DNA of 64,000 bases from Streptomyces violaceoruber (GTDB taxonomy: Bacteria > Actinomycetota > Actinomycetes > Streptomycetales > Streptomycetaceae), in assembly GCF_033406955.1 (NCBI RefSeq), contig NZ_CP137734.1:7750001-7814000 (forward strand), given 5' to 3'. The translations under genes and the position numbers were made by a program. Shown piece after piece: positions 24,944 through 33,809 of this stretch (position 1 is the stretch's first letter; each line of letters starts with the position of its first letter). Below the pieces are notes generated by a model, which had not been told where the DNA came from, did not search any database, and saw only the letters and a program-made list of their open reading frames with translations.

Positions 24944-26418
24944 TTCGCTCCGTCCTTCCCGCCGCGCGTGCGCTGCCACCAGTCCCGGAACGGCTCCGCG
25001 GGCACCGCCGGGAGGTCCCGGGTGCCGCTCCACGCCCGGCCGGGACCGGGCAGCGTGCGCGGATGCAGGCGACGGGTGCGCGAGGCCAGGCGCTGCCCGG
25101 TCCGCAGCGCGCCCGGGTGCGTGAACGCCCACTGTGCCGCCCGCATCGCCGCGCGCTCGGCGGCGTGCCCCTTGGCCGGCTTCAGCACCACCCGGTTGCC
25201 GTCCCGGACGGCCGCCCCGCCCTGCACCACCCGCTCCCGCAGGTGCACCAGTACCTCGGGGATGTCGATGGCGACCGGGCACACCTCGTAGCAGGCACCG
25301 CACAGCGAGGACGCGTAGGGCAGGGAGGCGTCGATCTCGCTTGCGGTGCCCCGAAGTTGCGGGCTGAGGATCGCGCCGATCGGGCCCGGGTACACCGAGC
25401 CGTAGGCGTGCCCGCCCGCCCGCTCGTAGACCGGGCACACGTTCAGGCAGGCCGAGCAGCGGATGCAGCGCAGCGCCTGGCGGCCGACCTCGTCGGCGAG
25501 CGTGTCGGTGCGGCCGTTGTCCAGCAGGACCAGGTGGAAGGTGCGGGGGCCGTCCTCGTCGGTGGTGCCGGTCCACATGGAGGTGTACGGGTTCATGCGC
25601 TCGGCCGTCGAGGAGCGGGGGAGGGTCTGCAGGAAGACCTCCAGGTCCTGCCACCTCGGCACGATCTTCTCGATGCCGACGACCGAGATCAGTGTCTCGG
25701 GCAGGGTCAGGCACATCCGCCCGTTGCCCTCCGACTCCACGACCACCAGCGTCCCGGTCTCGGCCACCACGAAGTTGGCGCCGGAGATGCCGACCTTGGC
25801 CCGCAGGAACTTCTCCCGCAGGTGCAGCCGGGCCGCCTCCGCCAGTTCGGCGGGCGTGTCCGTCAGCCCCTCGGGCGCGGGGCGGCCCCACTCGCTCATC
25901 TCGGAGCGGAAGATGTCCCGGATCTCGCCGCGGTTGCGGTGGATGGCGGGCACCAGGATGTGCGAGGGCCGGTCCTTGCCCAACTGCACGATCAGCTCGG
26001 CGAGATCGGTCTCGTAGGCGTGGATGCCCCGGGCCTGAAGCGCCTCGTTGAGGCCGATCTCCTGCGTCGCCATCGACTTGACCTTGACGACCTCGCTCTC
26101 ACCGGTCTCCTGGACCAGGCGGGCGACGATCTCGTTGGCCTCGTCCGCGTCGGCGGCCCAGTGCACGGTGCCGCCGGCCGCCGTGACCGCCTCCTCCACC
26201 TGCACCAGGTACCGGTCGAGGTGGCGCAGCGTGTGGTCCTTGATCTGCTTCCCGGCCTCCCGCAGCGCCGCCCAGTCGTCCAGCTCAGCCACCGCGCGGG
26301 CCCGCTTGTCCCGGATGGTGTGGGTGGCGTGGCGCAGATTGCCGCGCAGTGTCTCGTTGCCCACGGCCTCCCGGGCCGCGACGGGAAAGGCCGGCATGCC
26401 CACGAACGTCCCGCTCAT
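24940..26418 (-). CDS. lutB: LutB iron-sulfur LUD protein
   Basis: 492 residues. The N-terminal LUD domain (about 60-300) contains GISGANFVVAETGTLVVVES. The C-terminal ferredoxin-like part has two Cys clusters, CIRCSACLNVCPVY and CGACYEVCPV, for [4Fe-4S] centres. It is the central electron-transfer subunit of the LutABC complex. ATG at 26418 overlaps the lutA stop (ATGA). It lies downstream of the rhamnose genes, whose end product should include L-lactate. Confidence 0.95.
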   Translation of the reverse strand: MSGTFVGMPAFPVAAREAVGNETLRGNLRHATHTIRDKRARAVAELDDWAALREAGKQIKDHTLRHLDRYLVQVEEAVTAAGGTVHWAADADEANEIVARLVQETGESEVVKVKSMATQEIGLNEALQARGIHAYETDLAELIVQLGKDRPSHILVPAIHRNRGEIRDIFRSEMSEWGRPAPEGLTDTPAELAEAARLHLREKFLRAKVGISGANFVVAETGTLVVVESEGNGRMCLTLPETLISVVGIEKIVPRWQDLEVFLQTLPRSSTAERMNPYTSMWTGTTDEDGPRTFHLVLLDNGRTDTLADEVGRQALRCIRCSACLNVCPVYERAGGHAYGSVYPGPIGAILSPQLRGTASEIDASLPYASSLCGACYEVCPVAIDIPEVLVHLRERVVQGGAAVRDGNRVVLKPAKGHAAERAAMRAAQWAFTHPGALRTGQRLASRTRRLHPRTLPGPGRAWSGTRDLPAVPAEPFRDWWQRTRGGKDGAK

Positions 26419-27167
26419 ACGGCCGCCTCCCCGGTGCTCGCCAGGATCTCCGCGATGTGCACCGGCCGCATGCCCGTGCGCAGTCGCGTCATGGTCCCGC
26501 CGATGTGCATCAGGCAGGAGTTGTCGGCCGCGCACAGCACGTCCGCGCCGGTGGACTCGGCGTTGCGGACCTTGTCCGTGCCCATCGCCGCCGACACGTC
26601 GGAGTTCTTCACGGCGAAGGTGCCGCCGAAGCCGCAGCACTCCTCGGCGCCCGGCAGCTCCACCAGCTCCAGCCCCTTCACCGCCTCCAGCAGCCGCCGC
26701 GGCCGGTCGCCGAGGCCCAGGCTCCGCAGGCCGTGGCAGGTCGGGTGGTACGTCACCGTGTGCGGGTAGTACGCCCCCACGTCCGTCACCCCGAGCACGT
26801 CCACCAGGAACTCCGTCAGCTCGTACGTCTTCGGCACCACCGGCGCCAGCACGGTCGCGAGCGTGTCCCCGCGCCCCTCCGCCCGCGCCCGCTCACCCAT
26901 CCGCGGATACAGCTCCCGCACCATCGCGCCGCAGGAGCCCGAGGGCGTCACGATCGCGTCGTAGCCCGCGAACACGTCCGCGAAGTGCCGGGCCAGCGGC
27001 TCGGCCTCGTGCCGGTAACCCGTGTTGTAGTGCGCCTGCCCGCAACACGTCTGGGCCATCGGGAAGTCGACCTCGACACCGAGTCTGGTCAGCAGCCTCA
27101 CCACGGCACGACCGGTCTCCGCATAGAGCGTGTCGTTGACGCAGGTCAGGAACAGAGCGACACGCAT
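26415..27167 (-). CDS. lutA: LutA, CCG-domain iron-sulfur subunit
   Basis: 250 residues with two CCG (cysteine-rich) domains: TCCGQAHYNTGY (about 41-52) and ECCGFGGTFAVKNSD, as in GlpC/HdrB-type heterodisulfide-reductase-like proteins, plus GSCGAMVREL and TCHGLR. First gene of lutABC; all three are joined by 4-nt overlaps. GGAGC precedes the ATG at 27167. It follows rhaB by 78 bp on the same strand, so it can be read from the rhaI promoter as well as from its own. Confidence 0.95.
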   Translation of the reverse strand: MRVALFLTCVNDTLYAETGRAVVRLLTRLGVEVDFPMAQTCCGQAHYNTGYRHEAEPLARHFADVFAGYDAIVTPSGSCGAMVRELYPRMGERARAEGRGDTLATVLAPVVPKTYELTEFLVDVLGVTDVGAYYPHTVTYHPTCHGLRSLGLGDRPRRLLEAVKGLELVELPGAEECCGFGGTFAVKNSDVSAAMGTDKVRNAESTGADVLCAADNSCLMHIGGTMTRLRTGMRPVHIAEILASTGEAAV

Positions 27168-27186
27168 CGCGGCTCCTCGTGTTCGA

Positions 27187-27218
27187 TCATCGGATGAATG
27201 ATGAGTGCAGACTAGTCG
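27187..27218 (-). promoter_or_regulatory. Palindromes in the rhaB-lutA gap
   Basis: TCATC-G-GATGA is a perfect 11-bp palindrome at 27187-27197, followed by ATGATGAG. GACTAGTC at 27210-27217 is a second perfect palindrome. They lie 20-50 bp upstream of the lutA start in an AT-richer patch, the only place for a lut-specific promoter. Possible operator for a lactate-responsive regulator, but no such regulator gene is in the window. Confidence 0.4.
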
Positions 27219-27245
27219 GCCGACCGGGCTTGCGGGAGCCCCGGT

Positions 27246-28700
27246 TCACCGGTGGGCGAGTCGGGCCGCGGCCGCCTGCCAGCGCGCCGGGTCGCCGCGC
27301 GGTTCGTACCGGGTCAGCGACTGGGTGCGCGCAACCAGCCGGCGCATCCCGGCGAGGTCGCCGACCAGGCCGTGGGCGCGGGCCTGCACCAGCACGTTGC
27401 CGAGCGCGGCGGCCTCCGTCGGCCCCGCCACCACCGGCAGCCCGCAGGCGTCGGCGGTCAGCTGGCACAGCAGCGCGTTGCGGGTGCCGCCGCCGACGAC
27501 GTGCACGACGTCGACCGGATGCCCGGCGAGCCGCTGCGCCTCCCCGACGGCCGCGCGGTGGGCCAGCGCCAGCGAGTCGAGGATGCACCGGGTCACCTCG
27601 GCGGGCGTCTCGGGCACCGGCTGCCCCGAGGCGCGGCACGCCTCGGCGATCCGCTCCGGCATCCGCCCCGGCGCCAGGAACCCCGCGTCACCCGCGTCCA
27701 CCACCGACCGCAGCGCCGGCACGCGCGCCGCCGCGAGCAGCAACTCACCCAGGTCCGGGTCGCCCCAGGCCCGCACGGACTCCTGGAGCAGCCACAGCCC
27801 CATGATGTTGCGCAGGTATCGGACCGTGCCGTCCAGCCCCAGCTCGTTGGTGAAGTTGGCGGCCCGGCTCTCCTGGGTCAGCACGGGAGCGGACAGTTCG
27901 AGCCCGGCCAGCGACCAGGTGCCGGTGCAGATGTAGGCGAACCGTTCGCCCGATGCCGGTACGGCGGCGACCGCGGAGGCGGTGTCGTGCGAACCGACGG
28001 CCGTCACCGGCACGGGCCCCGCCAGTCCCGTCTCCTCCAGCACCTCCGGCCGCAGCAGCCCCGCCGGGTCCCCGGGCCGGCGCAGCGGCGCGAACAGGCC
28101 GAGGTCGATCCCCAGCCGGTCCGCGACCTCCCGTGACCAGTCCCGGGTGCGGGGGTCGATCAGCTGGGTCGTGGAGGCGTTGGTCAGCTCCGTGCCCTGC
28201 TCGCCGGTCAGCCAGTAGGTCAGCAGGTCGGGGATGAGCAACAGCCGCCGGGCCGCCGCGAACTGGGCCGTGCCCCGGGCGGCGACGAGCTGGTACAGGG
28301 TGTTGAAGGGCGCGTACTGCAACCCCGTCGCCGCGTACAGCTCCCCGGCGGGCAGCGAGGCCCACACCCGCTCCGCGACGCCCTCCGTGCGGGCGTCGCG
28401 GTAGTGCACGGGGTTGCCGAGCAGCACCCCGTCCGCGTCCAGCAGACCGTGGTCGACGGCCCAGCTGTCCACGCCGACCGAGTCCACCCGGCCCGCCGCC
28501 CGCAGACCGTCCAGCACGCCGGCGTACAGCGCGAGGACGTCCCAGCGCAGCCCGTCGGGCGTACGGACCGGCCGGTTGGGGAAGCGGTGCGCCTCGGTCA
28601 GCTCCAGCCGGTCGGCGCCGACGCGGCCGACCATGACGCGCCCGCTGGACGCGCCGAGGTCGACCGCGGCGAACGCCTTGGTGTCGATGGCGGTGCTCAT
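27246..28700 (-). CDS. rhaB: L-rhamnulokinase
   Basis: 484-residue FGGY-family sugar kinase: L-rhamnulose + ATP gives L-rhamnulose 1-phosphate. N-terminal phosphate-binding motif FAAVDLGASSGRVMVGRV (about 10-27), VDSWAVDHGLLD, LIPDLLTYWLTG and the adenosine motif GGGTRNALLCQ are those of RhaB rather than xylulose or glycerol kinases. ATG at 28700 overlaps the aldolase/dehydrogenase stop by 4 nt. Third enzyme of the pathway in gene order and acts after RhaI. Confidence 0.95.
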   Translation of the reverse strand: MSTAIDTKAFAAVDLGASSGRVMVGRVGADRLELTEAHRFPNRPVRTPDGLRWDVLALYAGVLDGLRAAGRVDSVGVDSWAVDHGLLDADGVLLGNPVHYRDARTEGVAERVWASLPAGELYAATGLQYAPFNTLYQLVAARGTAQFAAARRLLLIPDLLTYWLTGEQGTELTNASTTQLIDPRTRDWSREVADRLGIDLGLFAPLRRPGDPAGLLRPEVLEETGLAGPVPVTAVGSHDTASAVAAVPASGERFAYICTGTWSLAGLELSAPVLTQESRAANFTNELGLDGTVRYLRNIMGLWLLQESVRAWGDPDLGELLLAAARVPALRSVVDAGDAGFLAPGRMPERIAEACRASGQPVPETPAEVTRCILDSLALAHRAAVGEAQRLAGHPVDVVHVVGGGTRNALLCQLTADACGLPVVAGPTEAAALGNVLVQARAHGLVGDLAGMRRLVARTQSLTRYEPRGDPARWQAAAARLAHR

Positions 28701-30736
28701 CGCAGGAACGCGGCGGCGACGCCGGCGTCGACCGGGACGTGCAGACCGGTGGTGTGCGTCAGGTCGCCGCCGGTCAGCGCGAACACGGCGTTGGCGACGT
28801 GCTCGGGCAGCACCTCGCGCTTGAGCAGGGTCCGCTGCGCGTAGAACTCGCCCAGCTTCTCCTCCGGCACGCCGTACACCGCCGCCCGCTTGGCACCCCA
28901 GCCGCCCGCGAAGATCCCGGAACCGCGCACCACGCCGTCCGGGTTGACGCCGTTGACGCGGATGCCGTGCTCGCCCAGCTCGGCGGCGAGCAGGCGCACC
29001 TGATGGGCCTGGTCGGCCTTGGTGGCGGAGTAGGCGATGTTGTTCGGGCCGGCGAACACGGCGTTCTTCGACGCGATGTAGACGATGTCGCCGCCCAGCT
29101 CCTGCGCGGTCATCACCCGGGCGGCCTCGCGCGAGACGAGGAAGGAACCGCGGGCCATGATGTCGTGCTGGAGGTCCCAGTCCTTCGCGGAGGTCTCCAG
29201 CAGCGGCTTGGAGATGGAGATCCCCGCGTTGTTGACCACCAGGTCGACCCCGCCGAAGGCGAGGGCGGCCGCCTGGAACGCCGCGGCGATCTGCTCCTCG
29301 GAGGTGACGTCGACGGTCACGGCGACGGCCTTGTCGTCCCCGCCCAGCTCCTCGGCGACCGCCGCCGCGTTCTCGGCGTTCAGGTCGGCCACGACCACAC
29401 AGGCGCCCTCGTCCACCAGCCGCCGCGCGATCGCCTTCCCGATCCCGCTGCCCGCGCCGGTGACCAGGGCGACACGGGTGGCCAGCGGCTTCGGCCTCGG
29501 CATCCGCCGGAGCTTGGCCTCCTCCAGCGCCCAGTACTCGATGCGGAACTTCTCCGACTCCTCGATCGGCGCGTACGTCGACACCGCCTCGGCCCCGCGC
29601 ATCACGTTGATCGCGTTGACGTAGAACTCGCCGGCCACCCGGGCGGTCTGCTTGTCCTTGCCGAAGCTGAACATGCCGACACCCGGCACCAGCACGATCG
29701 CCGGGTCGGCGCCGCGCATGGCGGGGGAGTCGGGCTCGGCGTGCCGCTCGTAGTAGGCGGCGTACTCCTCGCGGTAGGCCGCGTGCAGCTCCTTGAGCCG
29801 GGCCACCGCCTCCTCCAGCGGCGCGGTCGGCGCCACGTCCAGGACCAGCGGCCGCACCTTCGTGCGCAGGAAGTGGTCCGGGCAGGAGGTGCCGAGCGCG
29901 GCGAGTCGCGGATGCTCGGCGCGCGCGAGGAAGTCCAGCACCACGTCCGCGTCGGTGAAGTGTCCCACCTGCGCCCGGTCCCGGGACGCCAGACCACGGA
30001 CGTACGGCGCCAGCGCCGCCGCCCGCTCCCGCCGCTCGGCCTCGGGCAGCGCCGCGTACGCCGGGATGACCGGACCGAACGGCTCGGCCTTCCCGCGTTC
30101 GGCCAGGAACGCCTCGGCGGTGCGGATGATGTGCAGCGAGTTGCGCTCGCACTCCTCGGAGGTGTCGCCCCACGCGGTGATGCCGTGCCCGCCGAGCACA
30201 CAGCCGACGGCCTGCGGGTTGGCCTCCTTGACGGCGGCGATGTCCAGCCCGAGCTGGAAACCGGGCCGCCGCCACGGCACCCACACCACGGTGTCGCCGA
30301 AGCACTCGGCGGTCAGCTTCTCCCCGTCCGCCGCGCAGGCCAGCGCGATCCCGGAGTCGGGGTGGAGGTGGTCGACGTGTGCGGCCTCGACGAGCCCGTG
30401 CATGGCCGTGTCGATCGAGGGCGCGGCGCCGCCCTTGCCGTGCAGGCAGTAGTCGAAGGCGGCGACCATCTCGTCCTCGCGCTCGACGCCCGGGTAGACG
30501 TCCTTGAGCGCCCGCATCCGGTCCAGCCGCAGCACGGCGAGCCCGGCCCCGGTGAGCGTCCCGAGGTCCCCTCCGGACCCCTTGACCCACATCAGCTCCA
30601 CCTCACCCCCGGTGACGGGATCGGTCCCGGTGCCCTTGGCGGACGCGTTGCCGCCGGCGTAGTTGGTGTTGCGAGGATCGGCACCGAGCCGATGGGAACG
30701 GGCGAGGAGGGCGGCGGCTGAGGGGTGGATACCCAT
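28697..30736 (-). CDS. rhaEW: Bifunctional rhamnulose-1-phosphate aldolase / lactaldehyde dehydrogenase
   Basis: 679-residue fusion. The N-terminal class II aldolase (about 1-400) has GNASAKGTG, HLHPDSGIALA and GGHGITAWGDT with the zinc-binding His residues; it splits rhamnulose 1-phosphate to DHAP and L-lactaldehyde. The C-terminal short-chain dehydrogenase (about 425-679) has VALVTGAGSGIGKAIA, NNAGI and the catalytic YSATK; it oxidises lactaldehyde to L-lactate. The same fusion is known in Bacillus (RhaEW/YuxG) and many actinobacteria. AAAAGGA precedes the ATG at 30736. It supplies L-lactate for LutABC encoded downstream. Confidence 0.95.
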   Translation of the reverse strand: MGIHPSAAALLARSHRLGADPRNTNYAGGNASAKGTGTDPVTGGEVELMWVKGSGGDLGTLTGAGLAVLRLDRMRALKDVYPGVEREDEMVAAFDYCLHGKGGAAPSIDTAMHGLVEAAHVDHLHPDSGIALACAADGEKLTAECFGDTVVWVPWRRPGFQLGLDIAAVKEANPQAVGCVLGGHGITAWGDTSEECERNSLHIIRTAEAFLAERGKAEPFGPVIPAYAALPEAERRERAAALAPYVRGLASRDRAQVGHFTDADVVLDFLARAEHPRLAALGTSCPDHFLRTKVRPLVLDVAPTAPLEEAVARLKELHAAYREEYAAYYERHAEPDSPAMRGADPAIVLVPGVGMFSFGKDKQTARVAGEFYVNAINVMRGAEAVSTYAPIEESEKFRIEYWALEEAKLRRMPRPKPLATRVALVTGAGSGIGKAIARRLVDEGACVVVADLNAENAAAVAEELGGDDKAVAVTVDVTSEEQIAAAFQAAALAFGGVDLVVNNAGISISKPLLETSAKDWDLQHDIMARGSFLVSREAARVMTAQELGGDIVYIASKNAVFAGPNNIAYSATKADQAHQVRLLAAELGEHGIRVNGVNPDGVVRGSGIFAGGWGAKRAAVYGVPEEKLGEFYAQRTLLKREVLPEHVANAVFALTGGDLTHTTGLHVPVDAGVAAAFLR

Positions 30737-30770
30737 GTTTGGCAGTCCTTTTCAACGAGGGCGAGGAGCA

Positions 30771-30836
30771 GCGCCCCTGGAAGGGGCGCGGGGAACTGCG
30801 CGACCAGCCACATACGGCCCGCAGCCCGCGAGAAGA
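30771..30836. repeat. Dispersed Streptomyces intergenic repeat with hairpin
   Basis: GCGCCCCT (30771-30778), GGA, AGGGGCGC (30782-30789), then GGGGAACTGCGCGACCAGCC and a CCCGCAG motif. From memory, this string is a very common interspersed element between Streptomyces genes, often at gene ends. Here it fills the 118-bp gap between rhaI and rhaEW and could act as a stabilising stem or partial terminator. Confidence 0.65.
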
Positions 30837-30854
30837 CAGAAACCCGGCGGACGC

Positions 30855-32015
30855 CTACGCCCCCCACCCGGCCTGCTGCCCACCGACCCGCTCGGCAACG
30901 ACCTTCTCCGCCCACCCGCAGGAGCGGTACGCCTTCATGGGTTCGGGGTCCAGCCCCGACTCCTCCCGCACTTCCCGGAGCAGCGGCCGCACGTCCGTGT
31001 TGTACGCGTCCATCAGCACCGCGTTCGCCTCCAGCACATCCCCCGCGGCCTGCGCCTCGGCCAGGGCGGTGCCGTCGACCAGCAGCGCCTTCGCCGTCGC
31101 CTCCTGCACGTTCATCACCGACCGGATGATCGCCGGGATCTTCGCCTCGATGTTGTGGCACTGGTCGAGCATGAACGCCACGTCGGAGGTGAACCCGCCC
31201 CCGCGCACCACCTCGTACATGATCCGGAACAGCTGGAACGGGTCGGCGGCACCCACCATCAGGTCGTCGTCGGCGTAGAACCGCGAGTTGAAGTCGAACC
31301 CGCCGAGCTTCCCCTCCCGCAGCAGCGTCGCCACGATGAACTCGATGTTCGTGCCCGGCGCGTGGTGTCCCGTGTCGACCACGACCTGGGCCTTCTCGCC
31401 CAGCTTGAGACAGTGCGCGTACGCCGTGCCCCAGTCCGGCACGTCCGTCGTGTAGAACGCCGGCTCGAAGAGCTTGTACTCCAGGAGCATCCGCTGCCCC
31501 TCGCCGAGCCGCTCGTACACCTCGGCCAGGCCCTCGGCCAGCCGGTCCTGCCGGGACCGGATGTCGTCCTGTCCCGGGTAGTTCGTGCCGTCGGCGAACC
31601 ACAGCTTCAGGTCGCGCGAGCCGGTGGCGTCCATGATGTCGACGCACTCCAGCAGGTGGTCGACGGCCTTCCGGCGCACCGCCGCGTCGGGGTGGCAGAT
31701 GCTGCCCAGCCTGTAGTCGTCGTCCTGGAAGGTGTTGGAGTTGATCGCGCCGATCCGCACGCCCCGCTTCTCGGCGTGCGCCGCCAGCGCGGCGTAGTCC
31801 TCGACCCGGTCCCACGGGATGTGCAGGGCGACGGTCGGGGCCGCGCCGGTGAACTCGTGCACCTTCGCCGCGTCGTCCAGCTTCTCGAAGGGGTCGCGCG
31901 GGACACCGGGCTGGGCGAACACCTTGAAGCGGGTGCCCGAGTTGCCGTACGCCCACGACGGCGTCTCGACGGCCTGGGTCTTGAGCGCGGCTTTCACCGC
32001 GGCGAGCTCGGTCAC
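30855..32015 (-). CDS. rhaI: L-rhamnose isomerase (RhaI type)
   Basis: 386-residue TIM-barrel isomerase converting L-rhamnose to L-rhamnulose, of the Pseudomonas stutzeri/actinobacterial RhaI group rather than E. coli RhaA. Metal-binding and catalytic regions are LEYKLFEPAFY, VVDTGHHAPGTN and FNSRFYADDDLMVGAADPF. GTG start at 32015 with AGGAG upstream. It is the first gene of the leftward rha-lut operon. An operator-like TGAAACGATTCA lies 53 bp upstream. Confidence 0.95.
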   Translation of the reverse strand: MTELAAVKAALKTQAVETPSWAYGNSGTRFKVFAQPGVPRDPFEKLDDAAKVHEFTGAAPTVALHIPWDRVEDYAALAAHAEKRGVRIGAINSNTFQDDDYRLGSICHPDAAVRRKAVDHLLECVDIMDATGSRDLKLWFADGTNYPGQDDIRSRQDRLAEGLAEVYERLGEGQRMLLEYKLFEPAFYTTDVPDWGTAYAHCLKLGEKAQVVVDTGHHAPGTNIEFIVATLLREGKLGGFDFNSRFYADDDLMVGAADPFQLFRIMYEVVRGGGFTSDVAFMLDQCHNIEAKIPAIIRSVMNVQEATAKALLVDGTALAEAQAAGDVLEANAVLMDAYNTDVRPLLREVREESGLDPEPMKAYRSCGWAEKVVAERVGGQQAGWGA

Positions 32016-32067
32016 TTCGGCGCTCCTGTGGCATCGGGTCGTGGCCTGCTGTGAGTACGACCATGTG

Positions 32068-32079
32068 TGAAACGATTCA
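32068..32079. promoter_or_regulatory. LacI-type operator in front of rhaI
   Basis: TGAAACGATTCA, 10 of 12 bases symmetric, with the central CG step typical of LacI-family sites. It is AT-rich against its surroundings and placed in the divergent 276-bp region between rhaI and rhaT. Likely bound by the LacI regulator encoded at 37613. Confidence 0.6.
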
Positions 32080-32234
32080 GAACGCGAAGTTATGAGCCAC
32101 CCGAAGGGGTGTCAACCCTTCCGGTCACTCCAACTGTTCGTGACTCGGTCGTGACCTTCGACTATCGAAAGTTTTTGGTCTCGGAACCATTGACGTGACA
32201 TACCCTCGCTGCCTAACGTCCCCGGCAACCGAGT

Positions 32235-32246
32235 TGAAACCTTTCA
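32235..32246. promoter_or_regulatory. LacI-type operator in front of rhaT
   Basis: TGAAACCTTTCA, 10 of 12 bases symmetric and the same outer half-sites as at 32068. It lies 45 bp before the rhaT start. The block between the two sites (about 32080-32220) is the most AT-rich part of the region and should hold both divergent promoters. Confidence 0.6.
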
Positions 32247-32291
32247 CGACGCCGTGAGGGCAGTCCCGCCGGCGTCGTCGAGGAGCCCCCA

Positions 32292-33809
32292 ATGACCCAC
32301 CCGTCCGACACGGGTTCGGCCCCGGTTCTGGCGCTCAGGGACGTCTCCAAGTCCTTCGGCGCGGTCCGTGCGCTGCGGGACGTCTCCCTGGAGCTGTTCC
32401 CCGGCGAGGTGCACGCCCTCGCCGGTGAGAACGGCGCCGGAAAGTCGACCCTCATCAAGACGCTGGCCGGAGTGCACCGGCCGGACGCCGGCCACGTGCT
32501 GCTCGACGGCGCACCGGTCGTGTTCCACGGTCCCGGCGACGCCCGCGACGCCGGCATCGCCGTGATCTACCAGGAGCCCACCCTCTTCCCCGACCTGTCG
32601 ATCGCCGAGAACATCTTCATGGGCCGCCAGCCGCGCCGCGCCCTCGGCCGCATCGACCACAAGGCGACCCACGACGCCACCGCCGCACTCATGCTGCGCC
32701 TCGGCGTCGAACTCGACCCCGACCGGCCCGCGCGCGGTCTGTCCATCGCGGACCAGCAGATCGTGGAGATCGCCAAGGCCCTCTCCTTCGACGCCCGCGT
32801 CCTGATCATGGACGAGCCGACCGCCGCCCTCACCGGCAGCGAGGTGGCCCGGCTCTTCGGGGTGGTGCGCACCCTGCGCGACCAGGGCGCCGCAGTGCTG
32901 TTCATCTCCCACCGCCTGGAGGAGATCTTCCACATCTGCGCGCGGGTGACCACCCTGCGCGACGGCGCCTGGATCGCCAGCGAGCCCCTGGAGGGCATGA
33001 CCGAGGACGACCTGGTGCGCCGCATGGTCGGCCGCGACCTCGACGAGCTGTACCCCAAGCAGGAGGTCACCCCCGGCGAGAGGGCCCTCAGCGTGCGCAG
33101 GCTGACCCGCGAGGGCGTCTTCACCGACGTCTCCTTCGAGGTGCGGCGCGGTGAGATCGTCGCGCTGGCCGGACTGGTCGGCGCCGGGCGCACCGAGGTC
33201 GCCCGCGCCGTCTTCGGCGTCGACCGCTGGGACGCGGGCGAAGTGGAGGTCGACGGGAAGCCGCTCGTCAACGGCGCGCCCTCCACCGCCATGGCCGCCG
33301 GTCTCGCCCTCGTCCCGGAGGACCGCCGCGCCCAGGGGCTGGTGATGGACATGTCCATCGAACGCAACATCGGGCTCACCGGCCTGCGGACGACCGTGAA
33401 GGCCGGCCTCGTGGACCGCGGCGCCGAGCGCAGCCGCTCCCTGGACTGGGCGGTCAAGCTCCAGGTCAAGTACGCCCGCATCGCCGACACCGTCGCCACC
33501 CTGTCCGGCGGCAACCAGCAGAAGGTCGTCCTCGCCAAGTGGCTGGCCACCGGCCCCAAGGTGCTGATCGTGGACGAGCCCACCCGCGGCATCGACGTCG
33601 GCACGAAGGCGGAGGTGCACCGGCTCCTCTCGCAGCTCGCCGCCGACGGCGTGGCCGTCCTGATGATCTCCTCCGACCTGCCCGAGGTGCTCGGCATGGC
33701 CGACCGCGTCCTGGTGATGCACGAGGGCCGACTGACCGCCGAGATATCCCGCACCGACGCCACCGAGGAGACCGTGATGGCCGCAGCGACGGGGAGGGCC
33801 GCCGCATGA
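32292..33809 (+). CDS. rhaT: Rhamnose ABC importer, ATPase
   Basis: 505-residue CUT2-type sugar ATPase with two nucleotide-binding domains. The first has GENGAGKST, LSIADQQIVEIAKAL and VLIMDEPTAALT. The second has the usual degenerate Walker A of this family (GLVGAGRTE), LSGGNQQKVVLAKWL and VLIVDEPTRGID. ATG at 32292 with AGGAG upstream; its stop overlaps the next ATG. Rhamnose specificity follows from the neighbouring rhamnose genes, not from its own sequence. Confidence 0.93.
   Translation: MTHPSDTGSAPVLALRDVSKSFGAVRALRDVSLELFPGEVHALAGENGAGKSTLIKTLAGVHRPDAGHVLLDGAPVVFHGPGDARDAGIAVIYQEPTLFPDLSIAENIFMGRQPRRALGRIDHKATHDATAALMLRLGVELDPDRPARGLSIADQQIVEIAKALSFDARVLIMDEPTAALTGSEVARLFGVVRTLRDQGAAVLFISHRLEEIFHICARVTTLRDGAWIASEPLEGMTEDDLVRRMVGRDLDELYPKQEVTPGERALSVRRLTREGVFTDVSFEVRRGEIVALAGLVGAGRTEVARAVFGVDRWDAGEVEVDGKPLVNGAPSTAMAAGLALVPEDRRAQGLVMDMSIERNIGLTGLRTTVKAGLVDRGAERSRSLDWAVKLQVKYARIADTVATLSGGNQQKVVLAKWLATGPKVLIVDEPTRGIDVGTKAEVHRLLSQLAADGVAVLMISSDLPEVLGMADRVLVMHEGRLTAEISRTDATEETVMAAATGRAAA

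Noticed and set aside
27246..30590. Apparent single 1114-codon ORF that would fuse the aldolase and kinase
   Set aside because: Only its C-terminal part is RhaB in frame; the rest is a shadow of the aldolase/dehydrogenase gene, which is complete in another frame and overlaps rhaB by 4 nt.
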